A stretch of 64,000 nucleotides of DNA from Rhodovulum sp. (GCA_002706605.1 PALT01000034.1:62001-126000); one strand, 5' to 3'. Shown: positions 32,549 to 42,575, numbered from the stretch's first letter. Notes: a model not told the origin generated them from the sequence alone. A program made the numbers and translations.

Positions 32549-33030
32549 TCCGCACCCTGTAGGCGGCGCGCGATTTCCAGACCGTCGGCGGCGGCTTCAT
32601 CCACGTATTGGCGCCCCAGACTATCATCTTGTTTGACCCCATGCCCGCGCATCAGATCGAGGCCATAGTTGAACTTGCCCACGGGATCGCCCAACTCGGC
32701 GGCCTTGCGGTCCCATTCGGCGGCGGCCTCGGGGTTGTATTCCCCGCCAAGGCCGTTGTTGTCCAACTGGCTCATCCACGTCATCGCGCCGGTATAGCCA
32801 TCGTCGGCACAGGCCTGAAACAGTTGCCGCGCGGTGTCATGATCGCCGGATTTGGTGATCGCATAGCCCATAGAACACAGCACCATGCCGGTTTCCCCGC
32901 GCTGTGCCTTTTTCTGATAGCTCTGCCATGTCATTTCGTCGGGGTTCAATTCCCCGCCGGTATCCTCAACGCCCGTCGCATAGGCCGAAGTGGCCGCAAA
33001 CGCGGCCAGAATCATCGCGCGCTTAAACAT
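32488..33030 (-). CDS. Secreted Sel1/TPR-like repeat protein
   Basis: A 180-residue protein with a signal peptide (about residues 1-19, TSAYA). The body has helical Sel1-like repeats, seen in 'TARQLFQACADDGYTGAMTW' and 'AAAEWDRKAAELGDPVGKFN'. Such repeats mediate protein contacts in the periplasm. It is transcribed in the same direction as the ABC-2 exporter genes, 76 bases downstream of them, and its 3' end overlaps the convergent ATPase gene. Its partner is not known; association with the quinoprotein island is from context. Confidence 0.78.
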   Translation of the reverse strand: MFKRAMILAAFAATSAYATGVEDTGGELNPDEMTWQSYQKKAQRGETGMVLCSMGYAITKSGDHDTARQLFQACADDGYTGAMTWMSQLDNNGLGGEYNPEAAAEWDRKAAELGDPVGKFNYGLDLMRGHGVKQDDSLGRQYVDEAAADGLEIARRLQGADYDLDEVTPDADNWKYAPLF

Positions 33031-33106
33031 GATACATGTCCTCCTGTTGGAGTAACCGTATCACAGCCGTTTTGGTGGGTATCTTCGCCTTTGGTAGGTT
33101 GATAGG

Positions 33107-33898
33107 TCAGCCTTTGCGACGTATTAGCCCGCGCGCCGGATCATATCCCCACATGGCCAACATCAAGAAACCCACAGCCGCCAGAACCGTCCACCCCAGC
33201 GCGGGCAGGTTTAGGTCTAGGTAAAGGGCAAACCGGATCAGCTCGACCCCATGGGTGAAGGGGTTCACCGCACAGATATCGTGGAGCAGCGGGCTGCTCT
33301 CGGCCATTTTCCAGAGTGGGTAGAGCGCAGAGGACAGAAAGAACATCGGGAAGATCACGAAATTCATGACGCCCGCAAAGTTTTCCAACTGTTTGATAAT
33401 GCTGGATAAGGCAAGGCCAAGCGCGCCAAGCATCACCCCGCAAATGATCAGCGCAGGCAAAACCGCGACATAGCCCATGGGCGGCAGGTCGATCCCGAAC
33501 AGATAGGCGATCAACAGGAACGCATAGACCTGCAAAACCGAAATCACCGTCGCCCCGATCAACCGGCACAGCAACAACCACCAACGGGGCAGGGGACTGG
33601 TCAACAACAACCGCATTGATCCCATTTCGCGATCATAAACAAGGCTGAGCGAGCTTTGCATGCCGTTGAACAACAGGATCATCCCGCACAGGCCGGGGAC
33701 GATATAGGTCTCGTACGTGATGTAGGTTTGATAGGGCGGAATGATCGACAGGCCCAATGCCGCGCGAAACCCCGCCGCGAACACCAACAGCCACACCAAG
33801 GGACGCACCAGTGCGGCGATGAACCGTTCGCGCTGATGGACAAAGCGCAGGGCCTCGCGTTTTACGATGGCGATGAGAGAGGTCAGATAGGGGCTCAT
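33107..33898 (-). CDS. ABC-2 type permease of the PQQ-dependent alcohol dehydrogenase system
   Basis: A 263-residue membrane protein with about six helices, starting 'MSPYLTSLIAIVKREALRF'. The segment 'LVYDREMGSMRLLLTSPLPRW' is the usual cytoplasmic loop of ABC-2 exporters, and 'YETYIVPGLCGMILLFNGMQ' is also typical. Together with the ATPase upstream (ATGA overlap), the beta-propeller and the special binding protein, it matches the set repeatedly found near PQQ-dependent alcohol dehydrogenases. The exported substrate is unknown. Confidence 0.87.
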   Translation of the reverse strand: MSPYLTSLIAIVKREALRFVHQRERFIAALVRPLVWLLVFAAGFRAALGLSIIPPYQTYITYETYIVPGLCGMILLFNGMQSSLSLVYDREMGSMRLLLTSPLPRWWLLLCRLIGATVISVLQVYAFLLIAYLFGIDLPPMGYVAVLPALIICGVMLGALGLALSSIIKQLENFAGVMNFVIFPMFFLSSALYPLWKMAESSPLLHDICAVNPFTHGVELIRFALYLDLNLPALGWTVLAAVGFLMLAMWGYDPARGLIRRKG

Positions 33899-34617
33899 GC
33901 CTCGGCCCCCGTTTGCGACAGGAACACAGATTTCAGATCGCGATCACCGGCGATGTCGCGGGTGATGCCGTCCTGTAGGATTTTGCCGCGATGCAGGATG
34001 AACAGACGGTCGGTATCGTAGACCTCATCCGTCAGATGGGTCGCCCAAAGGACCGTCATCCCGTCATTGGCGCAGAGGTCATGCACATGGGCGGTGATGG
34101 ATTGGCGCGCGGCGGCGTCAAGGCCCACGGTCGCCTCATCCAACAGCAGGATCTTGGGACGGTGCAACAAGGCGCGTGCGATTTCCGTACGCCGACGATG
34201 GCCACCGTTCAACGCACGGACCTTTTCCCGCGCTCGTTCGGCCATGCCAAGGCGATCCAGCGCGGCCCCGATCCGCACCCCCGCGTCGCGCCCCGAAATC
34301 CCGTGCAGCGCCGCGAAATAACGCAGGTTCTGTTCCACGCTCAGGTCAAGGTCCAGCGTGGGTTGCTGAAACACGACGCCCATCGCGCCAAGGGCGGCGC
34401 GCGGATCGCGGGACAGGTCATGCCCCGCGATGGAGATTGTGCCGTTTTCGGTGGTGAACAGCCGCGTCAGCAACCCGAACAGAGTCGATTTTCCCGCCCC
34501 GTTCGGGCCCAAAAGGGCCGCAAACGCGCCGGGGTCAATCGAAAGATTGACGTCATCCAGCGCAACCCGTGCGCCATAGCGAAAGCTGAGGTTTTTGACA
34601 CGTAGGCCGGATGACAC
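33895..34617 (-). CDS. ABC ATPase of the PQQ-dependent alcohol dehydrogenase system
   Basis: A 240-residue ATPase. Walker A is 'GPNGAGKST', the Q-loop 'VFQQPTLDLDLSVEQN' and Walker B 'ILLLDEATVGLD'. The signature is 'LNGGHRRRTEIARAL' instead of LSGGQ, a variant I associate with the PQQ-system ATPase subfamily. The start is GTG at 34617, 13 bases after the upstream unknown gene. It is coupled by a 4-base overlap to its permease. The pair is predicted to export something needed for quinoprotein function. Confidence 0.88.
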   Translation of the reverse strand: MSSGLRVKNLSFRYGARVALDDVNLSIDPGAFAALLGPNGAGKSTLFGLLTRLFTTENGTISIAGHDLSRDPRAALGAMGVVFQQPTLDLDLSVEQNLRYFAALHGISGRDAGVRIGAALDRLGMAERAREKVRALNGGHRRRTEIARALLHRPKILLLDEATVGLDAAARQSITAHVHDLCANDGMTVLWATHLTDEVYDTDRLFILHRGKILQDGITRDIAGDRDLKSVFLSQTGAEA

Positions 34618-34630
34618 CGTTGTTCGTTCC

Positions 34631-35080
34631 CTATTGGATTGTGATTTCCAGACGCTGGGTTTCTCCAGTCGAGCCCGGAATTTTCAGGTAGTAAGAGCCG
34701 GGCTTGATCGCCAGAAAACCGATCTCCATCTCGCCGGCCTCGTCAAATTCGATACTGTCCAGACCAAGGGGGCGGATTTCAAGCCCCTCGACCACAATCT
34801 CGTCAATCCAGATCGCGCGAAAGAACTCGGGGCCTACGAGGGCAAGCTCGGCGCTGCCGTCGCCTTGGATTTCAAACTCGTAATAGGTGCCGGATTTCAG
34901 GACCCAAGGGGCGCTGGTCAGGGGCTCACCCGCCGAGAGCTGGATCGGTTCGAGGTCTGCTTTGTTGCTGGCCGACAGGATACCGGCAAGGCCAAAGCCG
35001 TTGTCATCATCATCGTCGTCCGCGAACGCGGGGGCCGCGCACATCAGGCCGACGCAGAGCATCGTTGCAAACTTGTTCAT
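34631..35080 (-). CDS. Secreted protein of unknown function in the PQQ island
   Basis: A 149-residue protein with a signal peptide (about residues 1-21, APAFA) followed by a run of Asp residues at the mature N-terminus (ADDDDDDNG). The remainder is beta-rich ('GTYYEFEIQGDGSAEL', 'GFLAIKPGSYYLKIPG') and resembles small beta-sandwich domains such as cupredoxin-like folds, but I see no clear Cys/His/Met copper site. The acidic run could bind cations. It lies between the beta-propeller gene and the ABC-2 ATPase gene in one operon. Confidence 0.75.
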   Translation of the reverse strand: MNKFATMLCVGLMCAAPAFADDDDDDNGFGLAGILSASNKADLEPIQLSAGEPLTSAPWVLKSGTYYEFEIQGDGSAELALVGPEFFRAIWIDEIVVEGLEIRPLGLDSIEFDEAGEMEIGFLAIKPGSYYLKIPGSTGETQRLEITIQ

Positions 35081-35095
35081 CTCGTTTCCTCCGGA

Positions 35096-36064
35096 TTAAT
35101 TCGTGGGCCGGAATGCCGCGCCCCAAGGGAAGCGCCCGACCTTGATCGTTTTGATCGGTTTGCGCTTGGCGACGTCGATCACGGTGACATCGCCCGACAC
35201 GCCGTTTGTGGTGAACAGCAGCGACCGGTCGGCGTTGAACGCCATGTGCCAGACACGGCGCCCGACCAGCAGATAATCCTCAACCTCATAGGTTTCGGCG
35301 TTGACCACAGCCACGTGGTTCGACGGTCCCAGCGCGACAAAGGCATGGGTGTCCCCGTTGGTGAATTCGAACCCGACGGGCTGAATCCGGTCGGGGTGGA
35401 TGTTGGAAATCTCGAACTCTATCTTGCCCTTGGGGGCCTGTGTTTCGACGTCGAAAATCGAGATGGTCCCACCGATTTCGGAGCTGACCCACAGCTCGGT
35501 GCCGTCTTTCACGAATTCCGCGTGGCGCGGGCGGCTATCGACAAGCGTATTCGCGAACAGCTCATGCGTTTCGGTGTCGATCCAATGCGCCATATTGGTG
35601 GTTTCGGACGTGGTGATCGCGATCTTGCCGTCGGGGGAAACGGCCATACCTTCGGGTTCGATCCCGACGTTGATCTGTGCCACGTTGCGACGGGTTTCGG
35701 TGTCGACCACCGTGGTGATCGCGTCATCCTCATTCGCGATATAGAGATGCCGGTTGTCGGGGTGCAGCACGAATTGTTCAGGGTCCTCACCCGAGGGCAG
35801 GTCATGCAGGATTTCGCCCGTTTCGGGGTCGATGACCTGAACCGCGTCACTGTCCGAGGCACAGACGTAGAGCACACTGTAATCATGGGCAAAGATGATC
35901 CCGCGCGGGCGTTCGCCGGTTTCGATCGTGCGCGTGACCTCAAGCGTGTCGATGTCGATCACGCTGATCGTGTCGTCCTTTTCGTTGGTGACCCAGATTT
36001 CATCTGCGGCGGCGGGCAGGGCACCGGCGGCCAACAGGGCAATCAGGCTGATCGCGTATTTCAT
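35096..36064 (-). CDS. PQQ-system YVTN beta-propeller protein
   Basis: A 322-residue periplasmic protein with a signal peptide (about residues 1-20). It contains YVTN-type repeats such as 'IWVTNEKDDTISVIDIDTLE' and 'LYVCASDSDAVQVIDPETGE', which build a seven-blade propeller. This protein type is a constant companion of the ABC-2 exporter and special binding protein beside PQQ alcohol dehydrogenases. It has no PQQ-binding or haem motif, so it is more likely a structural or binding factor than an enzyme. Confidence 0.9.
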   Translation of the reverse strand: MKYAISLIALLAAGALPAAADEIWVTNEKDDTISVIDIDTLEVTRTIETGERPRGIIFAHDYSVLYVCASDSDAVQVIDPETGEILHDLPSGEDPEQFVLHPDNRHLYIANEDDAITTVVDTETRRNVAQINVGIEPEGMAVSPDGKIAITTSETTNMAHWIDTETHELFANTLVDSRPRHAEFVKDGTELWVSSEIGGTISIFDVETQAPKGKIEFEISNIHPDRIQPVGFEFTNGDTHAFVALGPSNHVAVVNAETYEVEDYLLVGRRVWHMAFNADRSLLFTTNGVSGDVTVIDVAKRKPIKTIKVGRFPWGAAFRPTN

Positions 36065-36074
36065 CGCTTGGTCC

Positions 36075-37235
36075 TCAGTTGAATGCGGTACACGCGCTCT
36101 CGGGGCGGTCGATGCCCAGCGTGTCCAGTTCGTTATGTTGATGCAAAAAGCCGGGCAGGGGGGCGTTGGCCACCACCGCGCGTTCGGTGACCAACGGAAT
36201 GGTCTGGCGCAACTGCCCGTTCCAATCGCGCCACGTCAGGGGGCGCCCGCGAAACCCCGCAAGTTCAAAGTCATCCGACAACATGAAGGCGCGCAAGGTG
36301 TCCGCGTCGCCTTGATTGGTGCGCGTGACGGCCTCACCAATCGCGCGTACGGCGGCCCATGCGGCATAGTCGCGGGGGCGCATATCGCGGGCGGATTGGT
36401 CGTTGAACCGTGATTGCAGCTGTACCGCGCCCCATTGTTCGACCACGGGCGCCCATGTGCGTGGGCGCAAGCCTTCGCTGCCCGCGATGGGACGGGGCAG
36501 CCATGTGTTATAGGCGATGTAGCGGGCGAAATCGTCGGTCTCATCCGCGACGATCACGACGTCGTACTCGCCGAAATCCTGCGTAAAGAGGGGGACCTCT
36601 TGGCTGGCGTTGCGGCGCATGTCCGCGTCAAAGGCCCAGTCCTTGCGCGCGCGGATTTTCAGGCCGAATTTTTTGGCCGAGCGTTCAAGGGCGGCGGCCC
36701 ATTCCACGTCATCGGGGTGGGTGCCTGCGATCATCACGATGTCGTCCCAACGCCGCGCCAAAAAGAACTGCATCATCGCATCGGCGCGCATGGCGTGAGA
36801 CGGGATCGTATGAAACAGGTTCGCGCGGCATTGATCGGACCGCAGGGCGTCATCTTGTGCGGCGGCGTTAAAGATCATTGCCCCCTCGGCGGCGGGTAGG
36901 TCCGCGATTTGCAGCAGAACCTCGGCGGGCGCATCCAGAACCAACAGGTCCGTTTGCGCCAGAATCTGTTCGGCGGCCGCGATCACATTGCCGTCCACCG
37001 GAACGTTTTGATCAATCAGGGTATAGGTCTGGCCCAGAAACCGACCCGTCGTGTTGTTGTCGGCCAAGCCAAGAGTCGCGCCCGCCAAACCCTCATCTTC
37101 GGGGATGGGGTCGAGGTTCGACAAAACGGCGGGTTGGGGCACGTCTACGCGCAAAAATCCGATGTCCACTTGGGTCTCGGCCATAGCGGCAGAGGCCCCT
37201 AGTACAGTCGCACAGGCAAGCAGCAGTTTTTTCAT
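36075..37235 (-). CDS. Binding-protein-like subunit of the PQQ ABC system
   Basis: A 386-residue periplasmic protein with a signal peptide (about residues 1-19, AMAET). It resembles the type I branched-chain amino-acid-type binding fold ('RWDDIVMIAGTHPDDVEWAA', 'ARDMRPRDYAAWAAVRAIGE'). The start at 37235 is preferred because GGGAGG precedes it and the signal peptide begins there; an upstream ATG would add 59 residues of non-signal sequence. It heads the leftward operon with the propeller and ABC-2 genes. Its presence next to an export-type ABC pair is odd, and its ligand is unknown. Confidence 0.85.
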   Translation of the reverse strand: MKKLLLACATVLGASAAMAETQVDIGFLRVDVPQPAVLSNLDPIPEDEGLAGATLGLADNNTTGRFLGQTYTLIDQNVPVDGNVIAAAEQILAQTDLLVLDAPAEVLLQIADLPAAEGAMIFNAAAQDDALRSDQCRANLFHTIPSHAMRADAMMQFFLARRWDDIVMIAGTHPDDVEWAAALERSAKKFGLKIRARKDWAFDADMRRNASQEVPLFTQDFGEYDVVIVADETDDFARYIAYNTWLPRPIAGSEGLRPRTWAPVVEQWGAVQLQSRFNDQSARDMRPRDYAAWAAVRAIGEAVTRTNQGDADTLRAFMLSDDFELAGFRGRPLTWRDWNGQLRQTIPLVTERAVVANAPLPGFLHQHNELDTLGIDRPESACTAFN

Positions 37236-37282
37236 CGTTTCCTCCCACCTCGACCCTAAGTTGACTGCGCGGGAATTTGGAA

Positions 37283-37295
37283 TGCGACCATGGTC
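37283..37295. promoter_or_regulatory. Shared operator-like site C (TGCGACCATGGTC)
   Basis: TGCGACC leads into GACCATGGTC (37286-37295), a perfect palindrome, 48 bases upstream of the leftward binding-protein gene and 109 bases upstream of the rightward pedF-like gene. It closely matches the core of site D at 46503. It is the third copy of the proposed operator in a divergent region of this island. Confidence 0.55.
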
Positions 37296-37403
37296 TAGCT
37301 GTGTGGGGTTGGGTGCGGTCCCAATCGCAACCAAAGTCCAATATCGCCCGTTTCTGCGGCTGCGTAGAAGAGTGGCAAGACCGAAACTCTGGGAGGAGCT
37401 GAA

Positions 37404-38096
37404 ATGATTCACTCACGCCTGCTGGCGGGCATCGCCGCCGCAACTCTTGCAACCGCTACCCTTGTTAACGCGCATGGCGATGTCGCCCCGCAACCGGTGA
37501 ACACCGATGCGCTGCCCGATGTGGGCGAAGAGTGGCTGACCGAAAACCCCTACCGTGCCGAAGAAGTTGGTGTAGAGGTCTGGACCGCTGCCGTTCAGAT
37601 CGGCTCGTCCGGGTACAACCAGAACTGTGCGCGCTGCCACGGCCTTGAGGCGATCTCGGGCGGTCTGGCACCTGACCTGCGCTTCCTCGAAGCCGAAGAA
37701 TACGGCGATGAGTGGTTCATGGAGCGTTTCATCCACGGTTACACCCAGAATGGCATCACCAAGATGCCCGCGTTTGGCGACCTGCTGGGCCAAAAGGCCG
37801 CTTGGGCGATCCGCACCTATGTGGAAACCCGTCCCGATGACGCCGCAATCGAAGACGCAAGCCCCGCTCTGAAGGGCATTCGCGACGATCTCGCTGCTGC
37901 GGCAGAGGGTGGTTCGGTCGACACCGGTGCGGTGATCGGTCAACTGCGTGAAATCGCGGGTCAGATCGAAACCCTGTCGGGTGCGCCCGTTGCAGATAGC
38001 ATCGCCTATCGTGCTGCAAACGCTCTGGAAGCCAATGGCGAGGCTTACGCAGAGGCAGCAGAGATCTTGACCATTGGTCTGTCGGCTGCACACTAA
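37404..38096 (+). CDS. pedF: Cytochrome c-550 PedF-like
   Basis: A 230-residue periplasmic protein with a signal peptide (about residues 1-23, VNAHG). One haem c site, CARCH (Cys75-His79), is followed by 'GITKMPAFG' with the likely axial Met, and a long helical C-terminal extension of about 100 residues. The 'GDVAPQPVNTDALPDVGEEW' N-terminus is that of the PedF family, which accepts electrons from PQQ alcohol dehydrogenases. The next gene starts 4 bases after the stop. Confidence 0.9.
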   Translation: MIHSRLLAGIAAATLATATLVNAHGDVAPQPVNTDALPDVGEEWLTENPYRAEEVGVEVWTAAVQIGSSGYNQNCARCHGLEAISGGLAPDLRFLEAEEYGDEWFMERFIHGYTQNGITKMPAFGDLLGQKAAWAIRTYVETRPDDAAIEDASPALKGIRDDLAAAAEGGSVDTGAVIGQLREIAGQIETLSGAPVADSIAYRAANALEANGEAYAEAAEILTIGLSAAH

Positions 38097-38100
38097 GCAC

Positions 38101-39006
38101 ATGTTTGGGGGGGTAAAGCGGCTCGTATTGGGATGTACAATTGCGCTGGGGCTAACGGCCCCGGCGTATGCCGCAGATCCGTGCGCGGATTACACCCCCC
38201 AAGCCAAACCGCAAAACGCCAGCCGTGATATCGTCGGGCAGGACATCGACCAGATCATGGAACAGGGTTCGATGTTGTTTGCGGTCTATGAGGACTATCC
38301 GCCCTATTCCTACACGGAAGGGGGGCAGCCCAAGGGCGTTGATGTCGAAATTGCGCGCCTGATTGCCGAGGATCTGGGCGTCGAGGCGCGGTTCAGCTTT
38401 GTCGCCGCTGCCGAGAACCTAGAGGCCGATCTGCGGTTCAACCTGTGGAAAGGTGCCTTAATCGGTGGCCGTATCGCAAATGTGATGATGCGGGTGCCCT
38501 ATAACAGCGCCTTTCGCTGTCGGGTCGAACAGGTGACATTCACCGGTCAATACACCGAAGAATCCATCGCCATCGCCTATGCGAAATCCGAATATCCTGA
38601 AGAAAAACCGATCCCTGCCTATTTCCGGATCGATACGGTCGCGGTCGAGAATGACTCGATTTCCGACTTTTATCTGTCTGGGTTCGCGGGCGGACAACTG
38701 CTTGCAAATATTCGCCGTTACCCCACCATGGACCAAGCAATGCAAGCATTGGCCCGAGGAGAGGTAATGGCGGCAATGGGACCTCTGGGACAGCTTGAGG
38801 CAGGCATGACCGATGACATCGGCGTGCACCAACCGCCGTTGGCGGGCTTTGCCGTTAGCAAATGGACCTTGGGCGTTGGCGTGCATTTTGCCTATCGCGG
38901 CCTGTCCTATGCGGTGGATGATGCGATTTATGCGGCCCTGCAAGACGGGCGAATTGAACAGATTTTTAACGACTACGGCCTGAGTTTCCAGCCGCCCGTC
39001 CGCTAA
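38101..39006 (+). CDS. Quinoprotein-associated solute-binding-type protein (MoxJ/XoxJ-like)
   Basis: A 301-residue periplasmic protein with a signal peptide (about residues 1-23, AYAAD). It has the family 3 solute-binding fold ('LFAVYEDYPPYSYTEGG', 'GVDVEIARLIAEDLGVEARF'). In methylotrophs the related MoxJ/XoxJ proteins are encoded beside methanol dehydrogenases and are thought to help activate the apoenzyme rather than to import solutes. It follows pedF by 4 bases, which supports that role here for the lanthanide-type dehydrogenase. Confidence 0.85.
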   Translation: MFGGVKRLVLGCTIALGLTAPAYAADPCADYTPQAKPQNASRDIVGQDIDQIMEQGSMLFAVYEDYPPYSYTEGGQPKGVDVEIARLIAEDLGVEARFSFVAAAENLEADLRFNLWKGALIGGRIANVMMRVPYNSAFRCRVEQVTFTGQYTEESIAIAYAKSEYPEEKPIPAYFRIDTVAVENDSISDFYLSGFAGGQLLANIRRYPTMDQAMQALARGEVMAAMGPLGQLEAGMTDDIGVHQPPLAGFAVSKWTLGVGVHFAYRGLSYAVDDAIYAALQDGRIEQIFNDYGLSFQPPVR

Positions 39007-39077
39007 GGCTAACACCTTAGTCGAATAAGAAGCGCGGCCATCAGGCACTAACATCGAAACGAGGATGGAGACGAACC

Positions 39078-39638
39078 ATGAAACTAAGTGATTCCCGTGA
39101 GATCAAAGCCGACCGCGCAACAGTGTGGGCCGCTCTGCTGAACGCAGACGTGCTCAAGGCGTGTGTGCCTGGCTGTCAGGAAATGTCCGGCTCGCCCGAA
39201 GAAGGGTTCGAGGCCACCGTCGTCCAGAAAGTTGGCCCCGTAAAGGCGACCTTCAAAGGTGTGGTGACCCTGTCGGACATGGATGCCCCCAACAGCGTGA
39301 CCCTGTCGGGCGAAGGCAAAGGCGGCGCAGCGGGTTTCGCCAAAGGTGGCGCGGACGTTCGTCTGGAAGAAATCCCCGGTGGTACGCGTCTGATCTATGA
39401 CGTCGAAGCCAAGGTTGGTGGTAAGCTGGCCCAACTGGGTAGCCGCATCATCGACGGTTTCGCCAAGAAAATGGCGGACCAGTTCTTTGAGCGCTTCCAG
39501 CAAGAAGTTGAAGGCCCCGAGGCCGCAGCCGAAGTAGCCGCGCCGGCAATGGCCGAGGCTGCACCCGCTGCTGCTGCACCGGCAGAAGAGGCCGCACCGG
39601 CCAAGAAAGGTTTCCTCAAGCGCATGTTTGGCGGCTGA
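39078..39638 (+). CDS. coxG: CoxG-like SRPBCC protein
   Basis: A 186-residue protein. Residues 1 to about 145 form a START/SRPBCC domain ('SREIKADRATVWAALLNADV' and 'GTRLIYDVEAKVGGKLAQLG'). A linker rich in Ala, Glu and Pro follows, and the C-terminal 'KKGFLKRMFGG' is a possible amphipathic membrane anchor. CoxG in CO oxidisers tethers the dehydrogenase to the membrane and delivers electrons to quinone. Here it precedes a form II enzyme and may link that hydroxylase to the membrane in the same way. Confidence 0.88.
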   Translation: MKLSDSREIKADRATVWAALLNADVLKACVPGCQEMSGSPEEGFEATVVQKVGPVKATFKGVVTLSDMDAPNSVTLSGEGKGGAAGFAKGGADVRLEEIPGGTRLIYDVEAKVGGKLAQLGSRIIDGFAKKMADQFFERFQQEVEGPEAAAEVAAPAMAEAAPAAAAPAEEAAPAKKGFLKRMFGG

Positions 39639-39686
39639 GGCACGAGATAAACAAACAAGAACGTATATCGGTTTAGGGAGGATCTA

Positions 39687-40175
39687 ATGACAAAGATCAC
39701 GATGACGGTGAACGGGAAGTCCTACAGCGGTGAGGTCGAAGGCCGCACGCTGTTGGTGAATTTCCTGCGCGAAACGCTGAGCTTGACCGGCACCCACGTG
39801 GGCTGTGACACGTCGCAATGCGGCGCCTGTACGGTTCACGTGAACGGCCAAAACGTAAAATCCTGCACCATGTTTGCCATTGAAGCAGACGGCGCAGACG
39901 TGACCACGGTCGAAGGCATTGCCGCGCCCGACGGTACGCTGAGCACGGTTCAGCAGGCGTTTCAGGATTATCACGGCCTGCAGTGCGGTTTCTGCACCCC
40001 GGGCATGATCATGACCGCGACCAAGCTGCTAGAGAACAACCCCAAGCCGACCGAGCACGAAGTGCGCGAGTACCTTGAGGGCAACATCTGCCGCTGCACC
40101 GGGTACCACAACATCGTCAAAGCGATCATGGCAGCTTCTGGTCAAGAAGTTACGCCCGTCGCCGCGGCCGAATAA
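39687..40175 (+). CDS. coxS: [2Fe-2S] subunit of a molybdenum hydroxylase
   Basis: A 162-residue protein with two [2Fe-2S] clusters: the plant-type cluster at Cys40, Cys45, Cys48 and Cys60, and the helical-domain cluster at Cys100, Cys103, Cys135 and Cys137. It passes electrons from the molybdenum site to FAD in xanthine oxidase-type enzymes. It is preceded by GGGAGG and lies 24 bases before the large subunit gene. The absence of a signal peptide shows that the enzyme is cytoplasmic. Confidence 0.94.
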   Translation: MTKITMTVNGKSYSGEVEGRTLLVNFLRETLSLTGTHVGCDTSQCGACTVHVNGQNVKSCTMFAIEADGADVTTVEGIAAPDGTLSTVQQAFQDYHGLQCGFCTPGMIMTATKLLENNPKPTEHEVREYLEGNICRCTGYHNIVKAIMAASGQEVTPVAAAE

Positions 40176-40199
40176 GAACAAGGTTAAGGGAGAGAGACT

Positions 40200-42575
40200 A
40201 TGCCCAAAGACAGCGGCATCGGCGCCAGCAGCAAGCGGCGCGAAGACGTCCGGTTTCTGACCGGCGTTGGCAACTACACCGACGACATCAACATGCACGG
40301 TCAGACCTATGCCTACTTCCTGCGTTCGGAAGTGGCACATGGTAAGATCAATAACCTCGATATCGCAGACGCATCGGCCATGCCCGGCGTTCTGAAAATC
40401 TTTACGGCGGATGATCTGACGGCTGCGGGCGGCGTGCCCTGCGGTTGGCAGGTGACCGACCGTTTCGGCAACCCGATGCAGGAACCCAAGCACCCGATCC
40501 TCGCCGAGGGCAAGGTGCGTCACGTGGGTGACCCGATCGCCTGTGTTGTTGCAGAGACCCTGGAACAGGCCCGCGATGCCGCCGAAGCAATCGAGCTGGA
40601 CATCGAAGAGCTTGAGGCCGTCATCGACATGAAGGCCGCTCTGAACGACGGCGCCACCAAGGTGCACGACGATCTGGACAACAACCTCTGCTATGACTGG
40701 GGTTTCGTTGAAGAGAACCGTGATGCCGTTGATGAGGCGATCAAAAACGCCCACCACGTGACCACTCTGGAACTGACGAACAACCGTCTGGTCCCGAACC
40801 CGATGGAACCCCGTGTTGCCATCGGTGACTATTCGCGTGGCAAGGACGAATACACCCTCTACACCACCTCGCAGAACCCCCACGTCATCCGTCTGTTGAT
40901 GGGTGCCTTTGTTCTGAGCATCCCCGAGCACAAGCTGCGCGTGGTTGCCCCTGACGTTGGTGGCGGCTTCGGCTCGAAGATCTACCACTACGCCGAAGAG
41001 GCAATGGTGACCTTTGCGTCCAAAGTTGTGAACCGTCCGGTCAAATGGACCTGCTCGCGCTCTGAGGCTTTCGTTTCCGATGCCCACGGTCGTGACCACG
41101 TCACCAAGATCGAACTGGCGATGGACGAAAACCACATGTTCACTGCGGTCCGCACCGAGACCTACGCGAACATGGGCGCCTATCTGTCGACCTTTGCGCC
41201 GTCGATCCCGACGTGGCTGCACGGGACGCTGATGGCTGGTAACTACAAAACGCCGCTGGTCTATGTGAACGTCAAAGCCGTGTTCACGAACACTGTTCCG
41301 GTTGATGCCTATCGTGGCGCAGGTCGCCCCGAAGCGACCTATCAGCTTGAGCGCGTTGTGGACAAAGCCGCCCGCGAACTGGGTGTCGATCCGGCCGAAC
41401 TGCGTCGTAAGAACTTTATCAAACCCGAAGAGTTCCCCTATCAGACGCCGGTTGCGGTTGTGTATGACACCGGTAACTACCACGCGACCCTGGATAAGGG
41501 TCTGGAGATGGTTGATTACGCCAACTTCGACAAGCGCGTTGCGGAATCCAAAGCCCGCGGCAAGCTGCGCGGTCTGGGCATCGCCCATTTCATCGAGGCC
41601 TGCGGTATCGCACCGTCGAACCTCGTTGGTCAGCTGGGTGCCCGTGCGGGTCTCTATGAATCGGCAACGGTACGTGTGAACGCCACCGGCGGTCTGGTCG
41701 TCATGACCGGTTCGCACAGCCACGGCCAAGGCCACGAAACCAGCTTTGCCCAAGTTGTTGCCGACATGATCGGGATCGACGAAAACATGGTCGAAATCGT
41801 CCACGGTGACACCAACAATGCCCCGATGGGCATGGGCACCTACGGTTCGCGTTCGATCGCGGTTGGTGGCTCGGCTATGGTACGTGCGACCGAGAAAATC
41901 ATCGCCAAGGCCAAGAAGGTTGCATCGCACCTGTTGGAAGCCAGCGAAGGTGACATCGAACTGAAGGACGGCGCGTTCAGCGTGGCCGGCACCGACAAGT
42001 CGATCACTTGGGGCGAGGTTTGCTTGGCTGCTTATGTGCCGCACAACTACCCGCTTGAGGATCTGGAGCCGGGTCTCGAAGAGACAGCGTTCTACGACCC
42101 CTCGAACTTTACCTACCCGTCGGGCGCCTACATCTGTGAGGTCGAGGTCGATGAGGAAACCGGTAAGGTGGACATCCTTGGCTTTACCGCTGCGGACGAC
42201 TTTGGCAACGTCATCAACCCGATGATTGTTGAGGGTCAGGTGCACGGTGGTGTGGCACAAGGGATCGGTCAGGCGATGCTGGAAAACACCGTTTATGATG
42301 AAAACGGTCAGCTGCTGACGGGGAGCTACATGGACTATGCGATGCCGCGCGCCGCAGACGTCCCGAACTTCTCGGTTGACCATTCCTGCGTGACGCCCTG
42401 TACGCACAACCCGCTTGGCGTAAAGGGCTGTGGTGAGGCCGGTGCGATCGGTTCGCCGCCCGCGGTTGTCAACGCTGTGATTGATGCTCTGCATCGTGGT
42501 GGTCATACCCATGTCGAACATATCGACATGCCGGTCAGCCCCGCGCGTGTCTGGGCCGCAATCAACAACAAATAA
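40200..42575 (+). CDS. coxL: Molybdopterin large subunit, form II Cox-type (aldehyde oxidase-like)
   Basis: A 791-residue catalytic subunit. The active-site loop is 'AYRGAGR' at residues 370-376, the form II signature; true CO dehydrogenase (form I) has AYxCSFR and a Cys that binds copper. The conserved Glu746 ([10 protein letters not shown]) is the general base of hydroxylases, and 'GGGFGSK' is a cofactor loop. It is therefore likely to oxidise an aldehyde or a heteroaromatic compound. Beside a PQQ alcohol dehydrogenase the aldehyde product is an obvious candidate substrate, by inference. Confidence 0.92.
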   Translation: MPKDSGIGASSKRREDVRFLTGVGNYTDDINMHGQTYAYFLRSEVAHGKINNLDIADASAMPGVLKIFTADDLTAAGGVPCGWQVTDRFGNPMQEPKHPILAEGKVRHVGDPIACVVAETLEQARDAAEAIELDIEELEAVIDMKAALNDGATKVHDDLDNNLCYDWGFVEENRDAVDEAIKNAHHVTTLELTNNRLVPNPMEPRVAIGDYSRGKDEYTLYTTSQNPHVIRLLMGAFVLSIPEHKLRVVAPDVGGGFGSKIYHYAEEAMVTFASKVVNRPVKWTCSRSEAFVSDAHGRDHVTKIELAMDENHMFTAVRTETYANMGAYLSTFAPSIPTWLHGTLMAGNYKTPLVYVNVKAVFTNTVPVDAYRGAGRPEATYQLERVVDKAARELGVDPAELRRKNFIKPEEFPYQTPVAVVYDTGNYHATLDKGLEMVDYANFDKRVAESKARGKLRGLGIAHFIEACGIAPSNLVGQLGARAGLYESATVRVNATGGLVVMTGSHSHGQGHETSFAQVVADMIGIDENMVEIVHGDTNNAPMGMGTYGSRSIAVGGSAMVRATEKIIAKAKKVASHLLEASEGDIELKDGAFSVAGTDKSITWGEVCLAAYVPHNYPLEDLEPGLEETAFYDPSNFTYPSGAYICEVEVDEETGKVDILGFTAADDFGNVINPMIVEGQVHGGVAQGIGQAMLENTVYDENGQLLTGSYMDYAMPRAADVPNFSVDHSCVTPCTHNPLGVKGCGEAGAIGSPPAVVNAVIDALHRGGHTHVEHIDMPVSPARVWAAINNK

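Noticed and set aside
40200-42575. True (form I) carbon monoxide dehydrogenase
   Set aside because: The active-site loop is AYRGAGR, not AYxCSFR, and coxDEF are absent.
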